From Diaporthe sp. PMI_573 (lineage: Eukaryota > Ascomycota > Sordariomycetes > Diaporthales > Diaporthaceae), in contig JAJTUP010000010.1 of the NCBI GenBank assembly GCA_021399435.1, positions 310,001 through 374,000 of the forward strand: a stretch of 64,000 nucleotides of DNA. The letters are read 5' to 3'. The translations under genes and the position numbers were made by a program. The notes beneath the pieces are model-generated. The model was not told the origin of the DNA, ran no database searches, and was given only the letters and a program-made list of their open reading frames with translations. Shown here piece after piece: positions 1 through 12,331 of this stretch. Each line of letters opens with the position of its first letter. Position 1 is the first letter of the stretch.

Positions 1-1
1 C

Positions 2-640
2 CTCCATCTGGTGAAGCCGGCAACGGGAGAGACCGGATCGATTTTCGAAATCGATAATTTCACCCACATCCCCCATCGATACGAGCAGGTTCTCTGCATG
101 GAATGGGTGTTGCTCCTTGAAGCGGTTGCCGGCTCGCTAAAGGAGCTTGTGCTGGAGCACCGCGTCCCCATGGAAGAGGGCGACACTGTGGGCGATGGTG
201 ACCCTTGGCCCGTGTTCAGGGGCTCCCAAAGCTTGCCAGGCGGGCGCAGTGCGGACGCCGACCGCGGCGACGAGCTCTTCTGCAGATCTGTCTTGCGTTT
301 CATGTTGGAGCACAGCAGGCTATTCTCCAACCTCCGGCGCCTGGCGCTCCGGGGGATCCAGATGTCGGGCCTGAAGACCGACACGGACAGCGATCAGGTG
401 CCCGGTGACAACGGCGTCCCCGACAACGACGAGGCGCTGCGCAGCGCGTTCCCCCACTGCGAGATCGACATATTCGAGGCCACGTACCCGATCCATGTGT
501 ACGCGGGCTATATCTTCCAGATGTGGCCGGAGAATCGCCACGAGGCCATGCAGGATGAGGGTGACGGTCTGTTGTGGGATTTGAGCTACTACAATGACTA
601 TAAGAAGCGGTTTGGTCCTCAATGGAGGATCACGGATTGA
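2..640 (+). CDS. F-box/LRR-like hypothetical protein, C-terminal part (5' truncated)
   Basis: The reading frame is open from the left edge to a TGA at 638-640, so the N-terminus lies outside the window and no start codon can be assigned. About 212 residues are visible. They contain leucine-rich segments (LKELVLEH, LRRLALRG) like the repeat part of fungal F-box proteins, then an acidic stretch and an aromatic C-terminal tail rich in Tyr and Trp. No F-box is seen because the expected N-terminal region is missing. The family assignment rests only on the leucine-rich pattern. Its exact role, presumably substrate recognition in an SCF-type ubiquitin ligase if the F-box is present, is inference. 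Confidence 0.5.
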   Translation, partial: LHLVKPATGETGSIFEIDNFTHIPHRYEQVLCMEWVLLLEAVAGSLKELVLEHRVPMEEGDTVGDGDPWPVFRGSQSLPGGRSADADRGDELFCRSVLRFMLEHSRLFSNLRRLALRGIQMSGLKTDTDSDQVPGDNGVPDNDEALRSAFPHCEIDIFEATYPIHVYAGYIFQMWPENRHEAMQDEGDGLLWDLSYYNDYKKRFGPQWRITD

Positions 641-1081
641 ACGGTCGCGCTAAGACTACCCAGGTACGGCTGGTGTTCACGGTGTCACACTGATAGCACA
701 CGTGAGAGCCGAGTATTGACTTGAGTTGATCCCGATCTACACAAGTAATCGAATAAAGAGCCGACTAGGTATCTGGGAGCCCTCGTAACAGCATCCTACT
801 AATCCTGACATCACTATATTGTGACACTTGCGGCCTGCGACCTTGGCAGTCCTAGAAATCATCAAAATGCAAGTAGATTGATTATCAGGACTTTGCTTTC
901 CTTTTACGTGCAAGCTGTGCTGGAGGTTGAATCCGGTCTGCTCATAACCCATGGTTCATCGTAGTCTCTGTGGATACTTATACAACATTTTCCCATCGCG
1001 AGAGCACCGTCCTGATCACATCTCTTTGTATATGTTCGAGCCCCTCAAACCAGTTGGCAGCAACAAATTGACATTTCTGGC
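641..1081. other. Intergenic, convergent gene ends
   Basis: This gap separates the 3' end of the left-edge gene from the 3' end of the subtilase on the other strand. It has no ORF worth calling and should hold both 3' untranslated regions. Confidence 0.6.
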
Positions 1082-3936
1082 TTACTGATAAGCCAGACTA
1101 AATGGAACAGTCTCAATAGTGATATAATCCTCCGCAACATCCGGGTCCCCAAAGATCCGCAGCGTCTTAACAACCAACTGATACTGGCCCGGGGACACAA
1201 CAGTCCCATCAGCCAGCAGACCCGTGAACGGCGCAACGAAGTAGTACCGCGGAAGGTACGTAACAGGGTAGCCGTACACGCTGCCGGCAATGGTGGTACC
1301 CAGGACCTCAGTGGTGGTCCCGTTGTAGTCAGAGCTAAGCGGGACGACGTCGACGCGGACGATGCGCGCACCGAGGTCAAGCTGGTACGTGGCGGCCGGG
1401 TAGGGGGTGTTCGCGTCCGGGTTCTCGGCCGCGGCGAGGGTGGGGTAGGGGACGGTGAAGGTGGTGTTGGCGGCGACGACGTCCAGCACGGGGTCGCTGT
1501 AGGTGGTGAGGTAGGTGTACGTCGGGTCGAGGTTGGTGGCGTTGTACAGGCTGCCAGCGACGCCCAGGTACGGGATGGTCAGGTTCTCGCCGTTAGTGCC
1601 GTTGATGGCGATGTAGCCGCTGTACACGGGCAGCAGGGAGGCGTCGAGCCCTGCGGGGAGGGTCGGGGACACTGTGATGTTGGCCGTGGAGCCGGCGGGG
1701 ACCTCGATGGTGCTGTCTGAGAAGGTGAGGGAGGCGGCTGCGTCTGTGGTTGGGTTGGGGAAGTATGCTGGCCAGGACGCGGGCTCTGTGAGGGTGTACG
1801 CCGTCAGGGCTGGGACGTGGCTGAGGGTGTAAGTCACGCTGGAGGAGCCCGTGTTCTCGACGCCGAATGTGTAGCTGTCCACGAAGTGCTCGGTATCGTT
1901 GAAGGAGATGCTGGCGACGCTGAGCAATGTCGTGGTGAAAGCTGCATCGTATGCCTGGATCAAGCCGGGTCCCTGCTGGGCCACCGGTGCGAGTCCGGAG
2001 TAGGTAGCTGTGCCATCGTTCCACAAGTTGGCCTTGGCAGTGGTGGTGATAGCGTTGCCGAGGATTGTAGGGTCGAAAGTGCCGCGTACCTGGCCGACGA
2101 GGGCGTAGATAGCGGCGACCTGGGGTGTGGCCATGGAAGTCCCTGACAGAACAGCATATCCGCCTAGGGCAAGAGGATAGGTCGAGAGGACATTACCACC
2201 GATTCCAGCCACATCTGGGTAGACGTCAACCTCGTAGGTGGGACCCCAGCTTGTATAGGTGCTGGCATAGCCTCCCGTGAGTGTGTTCTGGACTGAAGTG
2301 TAGAAGACGCCTGCGAAGTTGGGGTCGATAAAAGTCAAAATGACCTCCGAGCCAGCGTTGAGGTCCTCGACAAACTCGGCTCCCTGCTCCGCAGACACCA
2401 TGCCGGCTCCCAGGATGCTGGCGCCGGCCATGTCTGCTGAAATGACTCTGTTAAGGTAATATTAGCATGAAACTCACGGTTTAAGCATAATAAGTCCTTG
2501 GTGATCACTTACGAGGCCGAGTTGGCGTAGAAGAGCACGTATTGCGCGCCGTATGCAGCCACATTATTCGCCTTGCTCGCGAATGTGCATGTCCCGCGGC
2601 GGATGAGGACAATATAGCCGGACAGGTCGGGAGTGTCAGCAGGCAGCGCTGAGCAGGCATCGTTGACAACAGTCGTGGTGTTGCTGACAGCCCACAGGGG
2701 TAGCGTTACATTGCCGAATGGGATCGAGCTGGCAACCCACCCAAACGGAGTGGAAGTGTTGGCCTCGCTCGTGGTGTATGTCCCCTCGGTCAGCAGCTCG
2801 GGGTATTCCGAATTATCAAACGACGCAACCGAGGTGACGCCCTTTCCGTCCGCAGCGGAGCTCCCAAAGAATTGACCATATGCACCCGAGTTGCCAGCAG
2901 CCAGCGTGCATGGCACACCGTTCTCTACTATGCGCTGGGTGGCGACAGACCAGGGCTCTTCGCTCCAGCCAGAGTCGCCTCCGATCGAAGCTGTGATGAT
3001 ATCGCTGCCGGCCTCGTACGCCATGTTGAAAGCAGCGATCAGGACGTCGTCGGCACTGCTGCCATCGCATCCAAAGACCCTGAAAGCGCCAAGGGTGACA
3101 CCGGGAGCCGCGCCAGTGAAGTTGTATTCATTTGGCTGAGCGGCAATGATGCCTGGGAGTTTGTCAGTTACTGAGAAAGCTGGTCCGACTTGAGGGTTCA
3201 CTTACCAGCAACATGAGTACCGTGGCCGCCGCAATCGTATGGATCATCGTCAGGCACCGGCGTGTTATAACCTGTGTAGGCGTCGCCGACGAGATCATAG
3301 CCGTAGGACACCAAGTATCCCTCACCGAAGCCGCCTCCAAGAGCAGGGTGGAGGTAGTCGATGCCAGTGTCAATGACGGCGACCTTGACACCCTCACCAG
3401 TGTAGCCAGCGGTGCGGAGCTGGTCGACCTGGGTCTGCACATGGGTTGAGAAAGTATCTGCCTCGGTGCCGTTGTCTTGGCGCTTCTGGAGAGCACTGGC
3501 AGCTTGCTCAGGCGTGATGCTAGTGCCCGTGGTGATTTTCTCCTCGATAGGCACGTTGACGCGGCGGACAGGCCATATCGACTTGACTGTCGCCAGGGAG
3601 ACGATTTCGTCTACCGTCTTTTCTTCATCCACAAGGTCTTCGAGCTTGAATGATGCACCTTTAAAGAGGCTGTAACTCAGGTTCAGCCGCTCGGAGAATT
3701 TGATATTCTTGGCGCTAAGGCTATCATAGAAAGAACGAACGTCCTAACAAGCTCTGTCAGACATGTGATCGCGACTGGTACAAGCAGTGTTCATTTCTTA
3801 CAGGAGATCCCTCAAACTCGACCATGTAGGCACCAGGGATAGTGGCATTACCCTTGGGAGCCCTCTCGCTGGCCGCAGACACGGTCGAGATAAGAGTTCC
3901 ACCCAAGAAGGGGAGTAGAGAAAAGAGTGGAAGCAT
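1082..3936 (-). CDS. Secreted subtilisin-like serine protease (S8, Vpr-like)
   Basis: Four exons (3936-3802, 3743-3206, 3152-2513, 2447-1082) join in phase to give 892 residues. The protein starts with a hydrophobic signal peptide ending near SAAS. An inhibitor I9-type propeptide follows at roughly 35-115. The catalytic triad is visible: D170 in VAVIDTG, H219 in GGHGTHVAG and S542 in [10 protein letters not shown] protease-associated (PA) insert lies between His and Ser, around residues 370-460, with [13 protein letters not shown]. The long C-terminal beta-rich region resembles that of fungal minor extracellular protease Vpr types. The GGHGTHVAG motif is split by an intron and the joined Gly codon is correct. 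The enzyme should be exported and degrade extracellular protein. The ATG at 3936 is the only one giving a signal peptide. Confidence 0.93.
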
Positions 3937-5598
3937 GGTCGAACCGTGCGTGTCACAAGGGACAAAACAATCGAAGAAGATGATCAGGAGACGTGCCTCT
4001 CTGGCGACCTACCGAGAGATGGGGCAGACATGCTTGCGATATCACGAATGCTGCTTCTTTTATACATGATCAAGCAAATCTGCATGCACTCCTTAACTTC
4101 GCAGCGCTATCAATCCCGCTTAACCCTCATCTTCGGCATGTGGAGGGGGCATGCAGAGCTCACCCGACCACAGTGCAGAGAGGCAGCATCAGAAGCACGA
4201 CAGGCGGTCTTGGCTGCTTAATCTGGGTAAGACACTTCGATGCAGGGTGCCATCTGGGAGGCCAAAGCCGCAGATAGTAACCGCGAGTCCTGGTGGAGGT
4301 CGCATTAGCATAGGTTCAGTACAACAGTCGTTACGCGTCCCCGACCTCCCGCCCGCGTGCGCGTGCTGATATGAGACAATGAGGTGCTGGCGGCGAGGTC
4401 GCACAGCGAGTGGATAACGCCCATCCATGCTGCAAATCTGCCAATCTTGAAGGGGCGGCCCCTGACAGCGGACCGGCAGGGTTGCATCGCTAGGGCCGGA
4501 CGAGACGCTGTCGGGCCTGGGGCGCTCACGTGGAGTTCTTCGCGACCTTCCCCTTCTGGCCAGGCACGGTGATGAGTATTGACTCCGCCAAGAAAAGATG
4601 TGATAAGATAATCTGCCACCGCACCCATTGCATGCAGAACAGTGTCGCCTTGGACCAATCACACCTGTGCCAGCAGTGTGGGTATGAAACAAAACGATAT
4701 GTCACCTTGTGACGACCAAAATGTCCAAGTCAGCTTCAGCACGTAGACGCCCTATACTTTGTAAGGCCATTAGGATTCTCGTAGACGTGCTTCGTCCGGG
4801 CCGACGGCCGCCTTAGGACGACCGCACCTGCAGCACTCGAGGTTGTACAACAGGACGTCCGCCAATGTGCGTATTCCGGCCCATGGCCACGCGATATTTG
4901 ATCGGAATTGTTAAATCTGTGTGTGGCCGCTCGCAATGCGACGTGGAGCGCCTTGTCTCACGCCTTGCTCTTCATGTTGATGCCTGCACGAGTGCCGATA
5001 AAGGATAGCATGGAGACCAGGGGAATCCGGGTAGTGGACAGGCTATCCTTGCTGGTGAGAACGGGCAGCGCCCCTCCCGCCGGCATTGTTGGGCTAGTCT
5101 TATTCGACTCTGTGGACGTGGGGTGGTGATTCGGTGGTGGTTTGAGGGGTGGAGAGATTGCAGCTAATGATGGCGATAATGAGATTGATGTGATACTTGA
5201 GACGAATCCTGAGGAATGGAACAAGTCAGATGTGTCACCAGAGAGAGATCTTAGCATGTGATTCTTTGCTTGGATGATTAAGAGAGCCAAAGGATTGTCA
5301 TGTGACAACGCTTATATGCATAGCGCAATGGACGGGTCAATATAGATCAAAGGCATTCGGCGGCGTCCCAAACGGATGAGGGCCTTGCTTTCAAGATGGG
5401 AGGGGCGAGCTGCAGCATGTGAAGCACAAATGAATGACTATCATGCCGTCAAGTGCGGCAGTGAATCCCTAGACCGGGTCTCTGGCTCCAGCTGATCTAG
5501 GTTGGAGTATTCATGTCAGCTACTTTTCAAAGTTGCTCCGTCACTAGCTCTGGATCACCAACCCCCGTCTGTTGGCCTTCCAACAAGCATCACTTTGT
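3937..5598. other. Intergenic, subtilase upstream region
   Basis: About 1.7 kb with only short overlapping ORFs on both strands and no recognisable domain. The part next to 3936 must hold the promoter of the subtilase. I see no repeat or RNA gene. Confidence 0.5.
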
Positions 5599-6471
5599 TC
5601 AAATGTGTCCCCTCTCATCATGAACAACCAAATGGGTTTTCCCAGTAGTTTCCGGACCTTTTATAGCCTGCATCAAATCCTCCGGTATCGTCCAAGATGG
5701 GTCGAAGTCCCTTCCGCCATATAAGTACCACCGCGGACACCCGGCATTCTCAGCCTCGAAGGGCTTGATCCCGTTCAAATCACCCTCAGCCTCGAGGTTT
5801 TTCTCCCGGCACCGAAAATACGCCATCTCCAAGGGGGCACGCGTTGTGACACTCTGGCCGCCGAAAACGATTTTCATCCACCGCAGGGCGGGCATGGATG
5901 TGGAAAATGTAGCAGCCATGACGAAGGACTTTGCCAGAGGATCGAAGCTCGCAGAGTCGGGCGTACAGCGATACCATGTGCCCGGGAAATCTCCAGCCTG
6001 GCGGGCCCATTCGATATCGGGCTGGTACTCTGACGTGTCCGAGTCATCTGAATCAAACGGCGCTCCGGCGGCGGGATCATCATGTCCATACAGTTCTTCC
6101 CGGCCCTCGTCGTCCGCATCTACTATTTTATCTTCTGGATTTCTAGTGTAGAGGTACTTCCCGTCTGGGGTGATGGTTGCGCAGTCAATGTGCATTTCCC
6201 TCAACGCTGGGCAATGGATGTCCTGTAGAAGTGGGTGTGGACCGAAAGCCGACGGAGATAGAATCCAGAGCGTGGAGAGGGCGAGCTTGCGCAGGCCTGG
6301 CAACTGGCAGATCCGCCGCACGCCCAGACTTAGATCATCGTCGCAACCATCCTTCTCTAGAAAGCTGCCTGAGTCCGAAGACTCGTTCCTAGGGTCGCCG
6401 TCCTCCAAGTAGATAGCCAAACGTTTCATGAAGCACGCGGGCCAGAGCCGACTGAATATTCCTGCGCTCAT
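5599..6471 (-). CDS. F-box-like hypothetical protein, probably incomplete at 5' end
   Basis: A 290-residue frame starts at ATG 6471. It has the leucine-rich signature of fungal F-box proteins (ICQLPGLRKLALSTLWIL), an acidic linker around residues 115-155, and a C-terminal region with YLYGGRDFDPSWTIPEDL. No F-box lies at its N-terminus. Directly upstream, in a different frame, a run from ATG 6530 on the same strand reads plausibly (KIEWEFSLPSRRLMDE). The true protein may therefore continue upstream through an unseen intron, or the gene may be frameshifted. I report only the clean frame. It could be functional as a short form, but a decayed family member is equally likely. Confidence 0.5.
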   Translation of the reverse strand: MSAGIFSRLWPACFMKRLAIYLEDGDPRNESSDSGSFLEKDGCDDDLSLGVRRICQLPGLRKLALSTLWILSPSAFGPHPLLQDIHCPALREMHIDCATITPDGKYLYTRNPEDKIVDADDEGREELYGHDDPAAGAPFDSDDSDTSEYQPDIEWARQAGDFPGTWYRCTPDSASFDPLAKSFVMAATFSTSMPALRWMKIVFGGQSVTTRAPLEMAYFRCREKNLEAEGDLNGIKPFEAENAGCPRWYLYGGRDFDPSWTIPEDLMQAIKGPETTGKTHLVVHDERGHI

Positions 6472-8330
6472 CCATGAGTCGGCGCGACGGAAGTGAGAAC
6501 TCCCATTCTATCTTTTGAACTGAAGTCATGGTGTTGCATAGTGTTCCGATGGTAGAAGGATGCAACCTCCGCCCTGGGGGACCGCCATCGAATCAAAAAT
6601 CCGAGACACATCCCAATGACTGGAGAGCACTGGCTGACAACAGGTTGTGATCCAGTTCGTGGTATTTGAACCGATTCCGTATTTCCCAAATGAGCTCCGC
6701 GAACTCATTAGTGGTCGCTGACCAGCACCTCTGTTTCCACCAGCCTGCAGTGAAGTTAGGAGTGTGGAGCGCAACTGCAGACGCCACTCTGGCTCCTGGG
6801 GCTGGTGAGTGCCTATGGTGCAATATCGCTCTCCCTCTCCATCTTTATCGCAGAGGCCTCCTCTTTTGTGTTAGTTCTGCACAATCTGGCCAGAATGGGA
6901 AATAACCTTGCCGTCCTGACGTTGGCAAGAAGTACAAGATCATGACCACAGTTACTGCCGTCTCCACAATGACCCCTGGTGTTGACTGCTCCATGTATGG
7001 GAGGGCTGTTCAGAATTCGGTACCAAGTTCGTTTTCGTTGGTTAAAAATAGTCAAAGGCGTTGGACAACCCCAAGATAGCGGCGATCTTCCGATGCTCAC
7101 AAATTTGTCTCACAGGTGGCATAGATCTCTTGCTCACCCAGGAATTCTCGGCCCGGCTCCGCGGGTCCCTCCTGAACTCGGAAGATGTGTTACACAGCAA
7201 CACAGACAATATCGGCCGATCTTGCCAGGTACAATATCTACGCTCTGGCTGGAATATCCAAGCTAGATCCATACAAGAATCTTAAGTTAAATCATTGGGC
7301 TGCCATAATTACCGTTATTAACCAGCCCTAGATCATGTACATCACTCGGCAATACAGTCCAGTCATGAGGGCGGGCATGTTGCGTTCTACTCGCACGATC
7401 GTGCTGTACTCGATAGTAGCAGGAAAGGTGAGACCAGGCACAGGAAGTGAGTGGCATAGATGTACAGCGGAATCGCTACCCCGCAATAGAATATCGGCCG
7501 TCGAGTTCTTGTGTGCATGCACCTGTACTCGCTGGAATGAAGATTGCTTATGCTTTCTCTAATGAATCAGGCCTCACTGATTCGCTCACAAATGATAATC
7601 GCAGCTGCTACCTGAGACCGCGAACGCAATGGTACTCTGTAGCACTATGTGTGCACTCGACAAATTTCCGCGTCAGACCTTTTGGAACACGGCCTCATAG
7701 CATCTCGCTGTCCTGAGCGGGTACCAGGTTACTCAGTATAACAGTCAGAAACACAAGAACGCTGTTGCATTACCTCGAGTAACACTGAAAGGGAAAAAGC
7801 CATTTGTCGCAAGAGTTGAACATGGTCTCCTCACTGGCAATCAACTAACCAAAAGGTCTAAAAATCGCCATGAATTGATTCCCCATGTATGACACACCTG
7901 GATCGTATTTCGTGACTCATTTCGCCGAGTACCATGGTCTATTACAACTATGAAGCCCGAGACCTCGCTAACCTGAAGCATTCACTGGAGCTCTTCGAAG
8001 AGATGCCACGGTACACCCAGGGGCACAATAGTGTAATGGCGATAAATTATCGAATTACACCTCTACTACCATAAAATGAGTGCTGTTCATCCATGGATCG
8101 ATATGCCAGTTGTGTACTCGAATCATTGCAGTGACCAAAGGCGAAGAAGCACATTCGCTTTCACCAGACATGTTCTTATATATATTAAGTATGAACCCCA
8201 CTCACTGGCAACCCGAAGACTGAATCACTGCATTTCCCAATCATCTGTTGGATGGCATCTGTTCCATCCAACAGCTCATACTTCACAACTGCTTCAACCT
8301 TCCATCAGGCTTACATTGTCTTCAACCAAG
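6472..8330. other. Intergenic, possibly holding eroded coding sequence
   Basis: About 1.9 kb between divergent genes. Short minus-strand frames at 6590-7270 could be decayed upstream parts of the F-box-like gene, but no domain can be named. The right part holds the lipase promoter. Confidence 0.4.
8177..8185 (+). promoter_or_regulatory. Putative TATA box of the lipase gene
   Basis: A TATATATAT run lies about 150 bp upstream of the lipase ATG at 8331, with a CT/CAA-rich leader between, a common fungal promoter layout. The call rests on position and composition only. Confidence 0.35.
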
Positions 8331-9806
8331 ATGAAGTTTGGTTTCGGACTCCTGATAGTAGCTGGTTTGCCAGCTTGCTTGGCACGTCATAGCGATGTTC
8401 CAGTCAACCTACTACTCCATCACGCCTCCCATCTGATCGAAGGCCAGCATGGTAAGCTATGATCTCTCCAGCCCAACAGCTGGACTTGTCTGACGCCCAG
8501 GGCCTCAATTTCTGGCAGAATTTGTCACTGCTGACGAGTTCGATCGATTCAAGACATATGCGCAGTATGCTGGGGCAAGCTACTGCGGGAATCAGAAAGC
8601 AGGGGAACCAATGTTCTGTAATGGAGACATCTGTCCCGCCAATGGCCAGAATGCTACATACTACTTGGGTCTGAAGAAGAGTGGCCCTCTAGAGTAAGCA
8701 TGAGCGATGTGGCAGTGCCCAGATCCCCAGCGGATGTCTGCAAGGCTAACAATAGGACCAGCTTCTTGCCCCCGTTCACACCTAGAAACATAGGACACGT
8801 TTCCATCGACCATGACTTGGGAGCAATCGTCGTCTCTCTACGCGGAACGAGATTCTGGGAGTGGTTTTATAACCTGCGATTCCTCAGAACCGCATGGGAA
8901 AGCACAGTTTGTGTCGGCTGCCAGGTCCACATAGGATTCAACGCTGTGGCAAGCTATGTCCGGCCCTATGTCACGGACGCCATTCGAGACATCCTTCAAA
9001 TGGACCCTGCTAAAGGATATGAGATTGTGGTAGGTACTGATCTGAGGAATTCCTTCTTCCCCGAATGTCATCTGGCGTCTCTCTTGGGCCTCACGCGGCG
9101 AACCCACTCATCCCAGGCTGACTTCGTTTCCTTCTCCTTACTCATTGGCAGGTAGGTGTGCTTGGGAAAGTTCTGGCTAACAAGAAAATAGGTCACGGGG
9201 CATTCTTTGGGTGGCGCGACTGCTGTAGTCCTCGCAGCGCATCTCCGGATAGATTTGGGGATCAACGTCACTACGTACACATATGGAGCCCCGCGCGTGG
9301 GAAACGTGGCATTTGCAGAGTTTGTTCAAGGCCAGGGTGACAGAAATTACCGCATCACCCACTACAACGACATTGTCCCCATGGTGCCCGGACTTCAAAA
9401 GGCGTGGCGACATGTCGAGCCGGAATATTGGCTTCCACAGAAGCCTTGTCACAAGGTCGACTACAAGATCGAGGACATCGAGCAGTGTCTTCAGTCCAAC
9501 CGTACGCAATGCATTGAGAGCCATGGTTGGCCAACTCCTTTGCAGGTCCCGGAGACTGTGTGCTCGCATCTCTTCTACCTCTGCTTGATAGCTGGGTGCG
9601 GCAGGTTCGATTTCAATTGGAAGGATTGGTTGTATCCTACCCACTGGACCGAAAAATCAAGTGAATTGGTTGGGAACGACATGTCTGCGCCTGCGGGCTT
9701 TGCCGCATCAGTTCAGGACGACTTCGCCAGGGATATTGCTTATGCCGCTTCTCTGTCCAATGACAGCTTGCTGTTGCAGCACAGAGAGTTCTGGCAAGAC
9801 AACTAG
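8331..9806 (+). CDS. Secreted triacylglycerol lipase, class 3 (alpha/beta hydrolase)
   Basis: Four exons (8331-8451, 8519-8693, 8756-9029, 9192-9806) join to 394 residues. A signal peptide (MKFGFGLLIVAGLPACLA) is followed by the usual fungal lipase_3 order: an N-terminal helix with YAQYAGASYC, the oxyanion strand IVVSLRGT, then the nucleophile elbow GHSLGG with S195. The elbow is reconstructed across an intron that splits IV from VTGHS. D250 in HYNDIVP and H316 are the likely remaining triad members. Paired cysteines around CNGDIC and elsewhere fit a disulfide-bonded secreted enzyme. It should hydrolyse ester bonds of lipids outside the cell. The third intron (162 nt) is long for this locus, but its splice sites restore the conserved motif exactly. 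Confidence 0.93.
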
Positions 9807-11020
9807 AACCGTGGGATTCAATGTCCGTCGCAATGGCCCCCATACTGCTTTGACGTCGACTCTGGCTTTGTGGAAATTCTGGGTTCTATTTAAGACCTTT
9901 AATGAGGACGAGGGATATGAGGGCAGATTGTAACCATTGGGAATATGAGATGTGATTTAGTGAGACTTGCAAGTCTGGATTGATTTTGAATATGAAGGCA
10001 TTCTTGCGACTTCTAAGCATGCCATACTTCAACTGCGTGCGCGGAAGCTTTGAATTTGCTGAGTGACCACCCTACTAGAAGCATATCAGCCCTTAAGTGT
10101 ACGGCTGGAGCAAGGGCGTTTTAATAGGATCATCCAACACACTGAACATCATATCGTTCCCGTCAGGGTCGTTGAAAATGCTTTCGAGGGGCCTATGAGG
10201 TGCTCGGAAGTGCTAACTGACTTATATGTGGTCGTGGTAATGGGGCCTGTGGGCCGCCGAAAATCACATATCCGATATCCCACACTCGGAACTTTGCACA
10301 TTCCTACCGCACGCCCATGCGACCTCTTATGACTGTGATGCGTTTGTAAAATATTGCCAGCGCTTGACACAAGACGTCCTCATCGACCTGCCCCACTTGC
10401 ATGTCACACGAAAACCCTCCACTATCATGCTACGCAGCCGTAAGGGCTGCCTTTGATTCTTCAATCACATTCAAAGGAAAAACACATATTTATTAACCTC
10501 GTTAGTAGAGTCAAGCCTATTACCTAGGATATACTCAGCTGCTACGTCACGAATGCTTTAAGGTATAAGAGGGTTAACGTTAGAAAGAACCTACAGTATA
10601 GAGCCCTTATTCTACCTAACCCTTTTAAAACGCTATAGCCATAAGGGAGGGCGTACAGGACGTCTTGTTAGTGCACAGGTGGTTAGTGCCCCTGAGCTGC
10701 TGTGCAGCGTTGGGCCAGCGGCCCACTAGGTGGTGCTTCTTCGCGCCTTGGCCCTGTGGGTCAGAGTACCGTTGTCATCCATTGCGATCCCGGTTGTGGG
10801 TCTTCTGATGCTGTTACTTGCATTTGTTGGTATGCTGGGAAGGGTGCTTTAAATCTCAGACGACACAGCCTCGAGAAAACATCCAAGATGATGGTTATTA
10901 CACGGAGGTGGTGACATGGTCTCTATGAAAGGCAGACAAGACAGTTTGCTCTTCTGGAGAGCTTAAAATATAGGTGCATTCTTCACTTAGTGGTGTTGCA
11001 AAAAAGCGCAAAAGAAAATG
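9807..11020. other. Intergenic region
   Basis: About 1.2 kb without a convincing gene. It contains the AT-rich patch listed separately at 10480-10650 and otherwise short random frames. Confidence 0.5.
10480..10650. repeat. AT-rich patch, possible relic of a RIP-mutated repeat
   Basis: This stretch is clearly richer in A/T and in TA and TTA/CTA steps than its flanks (for example GTTAGTAGAGTC, TTACCTAGGATA and CCTAACCC-like runs). It has no long ORF. That texture is typical of short remnants of transposons altered by repeat-induced point mutation. No terminal repeats or duplicated target site were found, so the origin is inference. Confidence 0.3.
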
Positions 11021-11106
11021 TCTCCCCTCTCGGATTTGAACCGAGGACCTATAGATAATCATGCAACAGTTACAGTCTACCGCTCTGCCAGCTGAGCTAA
11101 GGAGAG
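11021..11106 (-). tRNA. tRNA-Tyr (anticodon GTA) with a 13-nt intron
   Basis: On the minus strand the sequence folds as a full cloverleaf. The 7-bp acceptor stem pairs CTCTCCT with AGGGGAG, followed by discriminator A. The D arm is GCTCAGCTGGCAGAGC. The anticodon stem GTAGA pairs with TCTAT, and the T arm is CTCGG-TTCAAAT-CCGAG. The loop reads CTGTAA before and A after a 13-nt intron (11057-11069), placed in the standard position after base 37. The anticodon GTA is at 11071-11073, which decodes tyrosine. Nuclear tRNA-Tyr genes of fungi usually carry an intron here. No CCA is encoded, as expected. Confidence 0.95.
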
Positions 11107-12331
11107 GCTGTGATGATTTGTCAGCAAAATACTCGTCAATACATCAGTGGTTCAAAAACAAAAACATCGCCCTTTTCTTCTTGCTCAAGTGGTCGAGTGG
11201 CGAGTTGACCTTCAATGCGCTGATTGAGAGACCAACCAAGATGCTGATAGGTGGCAAATAGAATGACCCGGGTCTTGTGTTCATCGCAATGCGCATTGAA
11301 GCAGTGAAATCCTCAACGGTTGACTCGCCCACCTCCTCGGATGTGATTCAGTCCGCACTCTCCATGTCTGCGAAAAGGCTGCTCCCAATGGCCACTACAA
11401 TCCGTTAGTTTGCAGTTTCAGTTACAGTGTCTCGACCGTGTAGTTAGCCCTACTCGTGGTGAGAACAAAGTGGTTCGCCATGGTCCTGCTCGGTCCCTCA
11501 AATAGTTACTGCTTCCAAAATGGCACCTGGGAGCAGCTCGTACTGCGTATCAAAAATGAGCCTTATGCAAGAAGGTCCGGAGATGGTGCAGTTACAAACG
11601 GTAACGCAAAATCTAAGGACCTCTTTGGCTGTGGCCGGCCTTATTGATCATGTTCGTCAACCGAACAATATCGCGAGTAGGTGATCGAGCCACTCGAGAG
11701 CCTTTCAAACACATGCCCACGATCATGTATTTTTGCATCTTGTCAACTTGTTTTCTCACCATGCCAATTTTGATGTGTTCTTGGTGAAGGTCCGCACCAT
11801 TTTCCCCATATTGTAATTCTGTTTTCTTTTCATTCACGAAGAACACAAACAAGAAGATCCGAAATCGCTTTCTTTCATGTTACTAAGAACATGTCACGTC
11901 ATCCTCGTCCAGTACAAGCCAGTTCAAGTGAGGAGTCGAGGGCTTCGAGATACAACACGTTCCGATCACGCAGATATATGGCTGAATACTCGATGCTTGA
12001 TTCACAAGCTGTGTATTCTCCATGGCTTGGTCGTCCGTTTATCGGCAGCCGAAACGCCGAATATCACCAACGTGGACGAAGTTCGGGATTGGCAGCCGCC
12101 AGCTGAAAACAAATTGGCCGCTACTTACGTACGTAGGACGAGGGTTAGGAGTTTACCCCGTATCAGCGCCAGCCAATGACATAATAGTGCATGCGTGTTA
12201 TCGGCCCCCTGCTATTTGTGGAGCTACCCTGATGGCCATCCCTTTGTTGCTGACCTTAAACTTCCGACTCATTGGCTTTTTTTTTTGTTGACAAGACACC
12301 GCACATTAGTTTCTCAACACCAGGCCTCAAG
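11107..12331. other. Intergenic, upstream of serine dehydratase
   Basis: No gene is recognised in this 1.2-kb stretch. The last part, including a T-rich run just before 12290, is the likely promoter and leader of the serine dehydratase gene. Confidence 0.5.

Noticed and set aside
4189..4692. 167-residue minus-strand frame with several CxxC pairs
   Set aside because: Overlapped by equally long frames on both strands, no domain, no leader or splice structure; cysteines are scattered and not in a known pattern.
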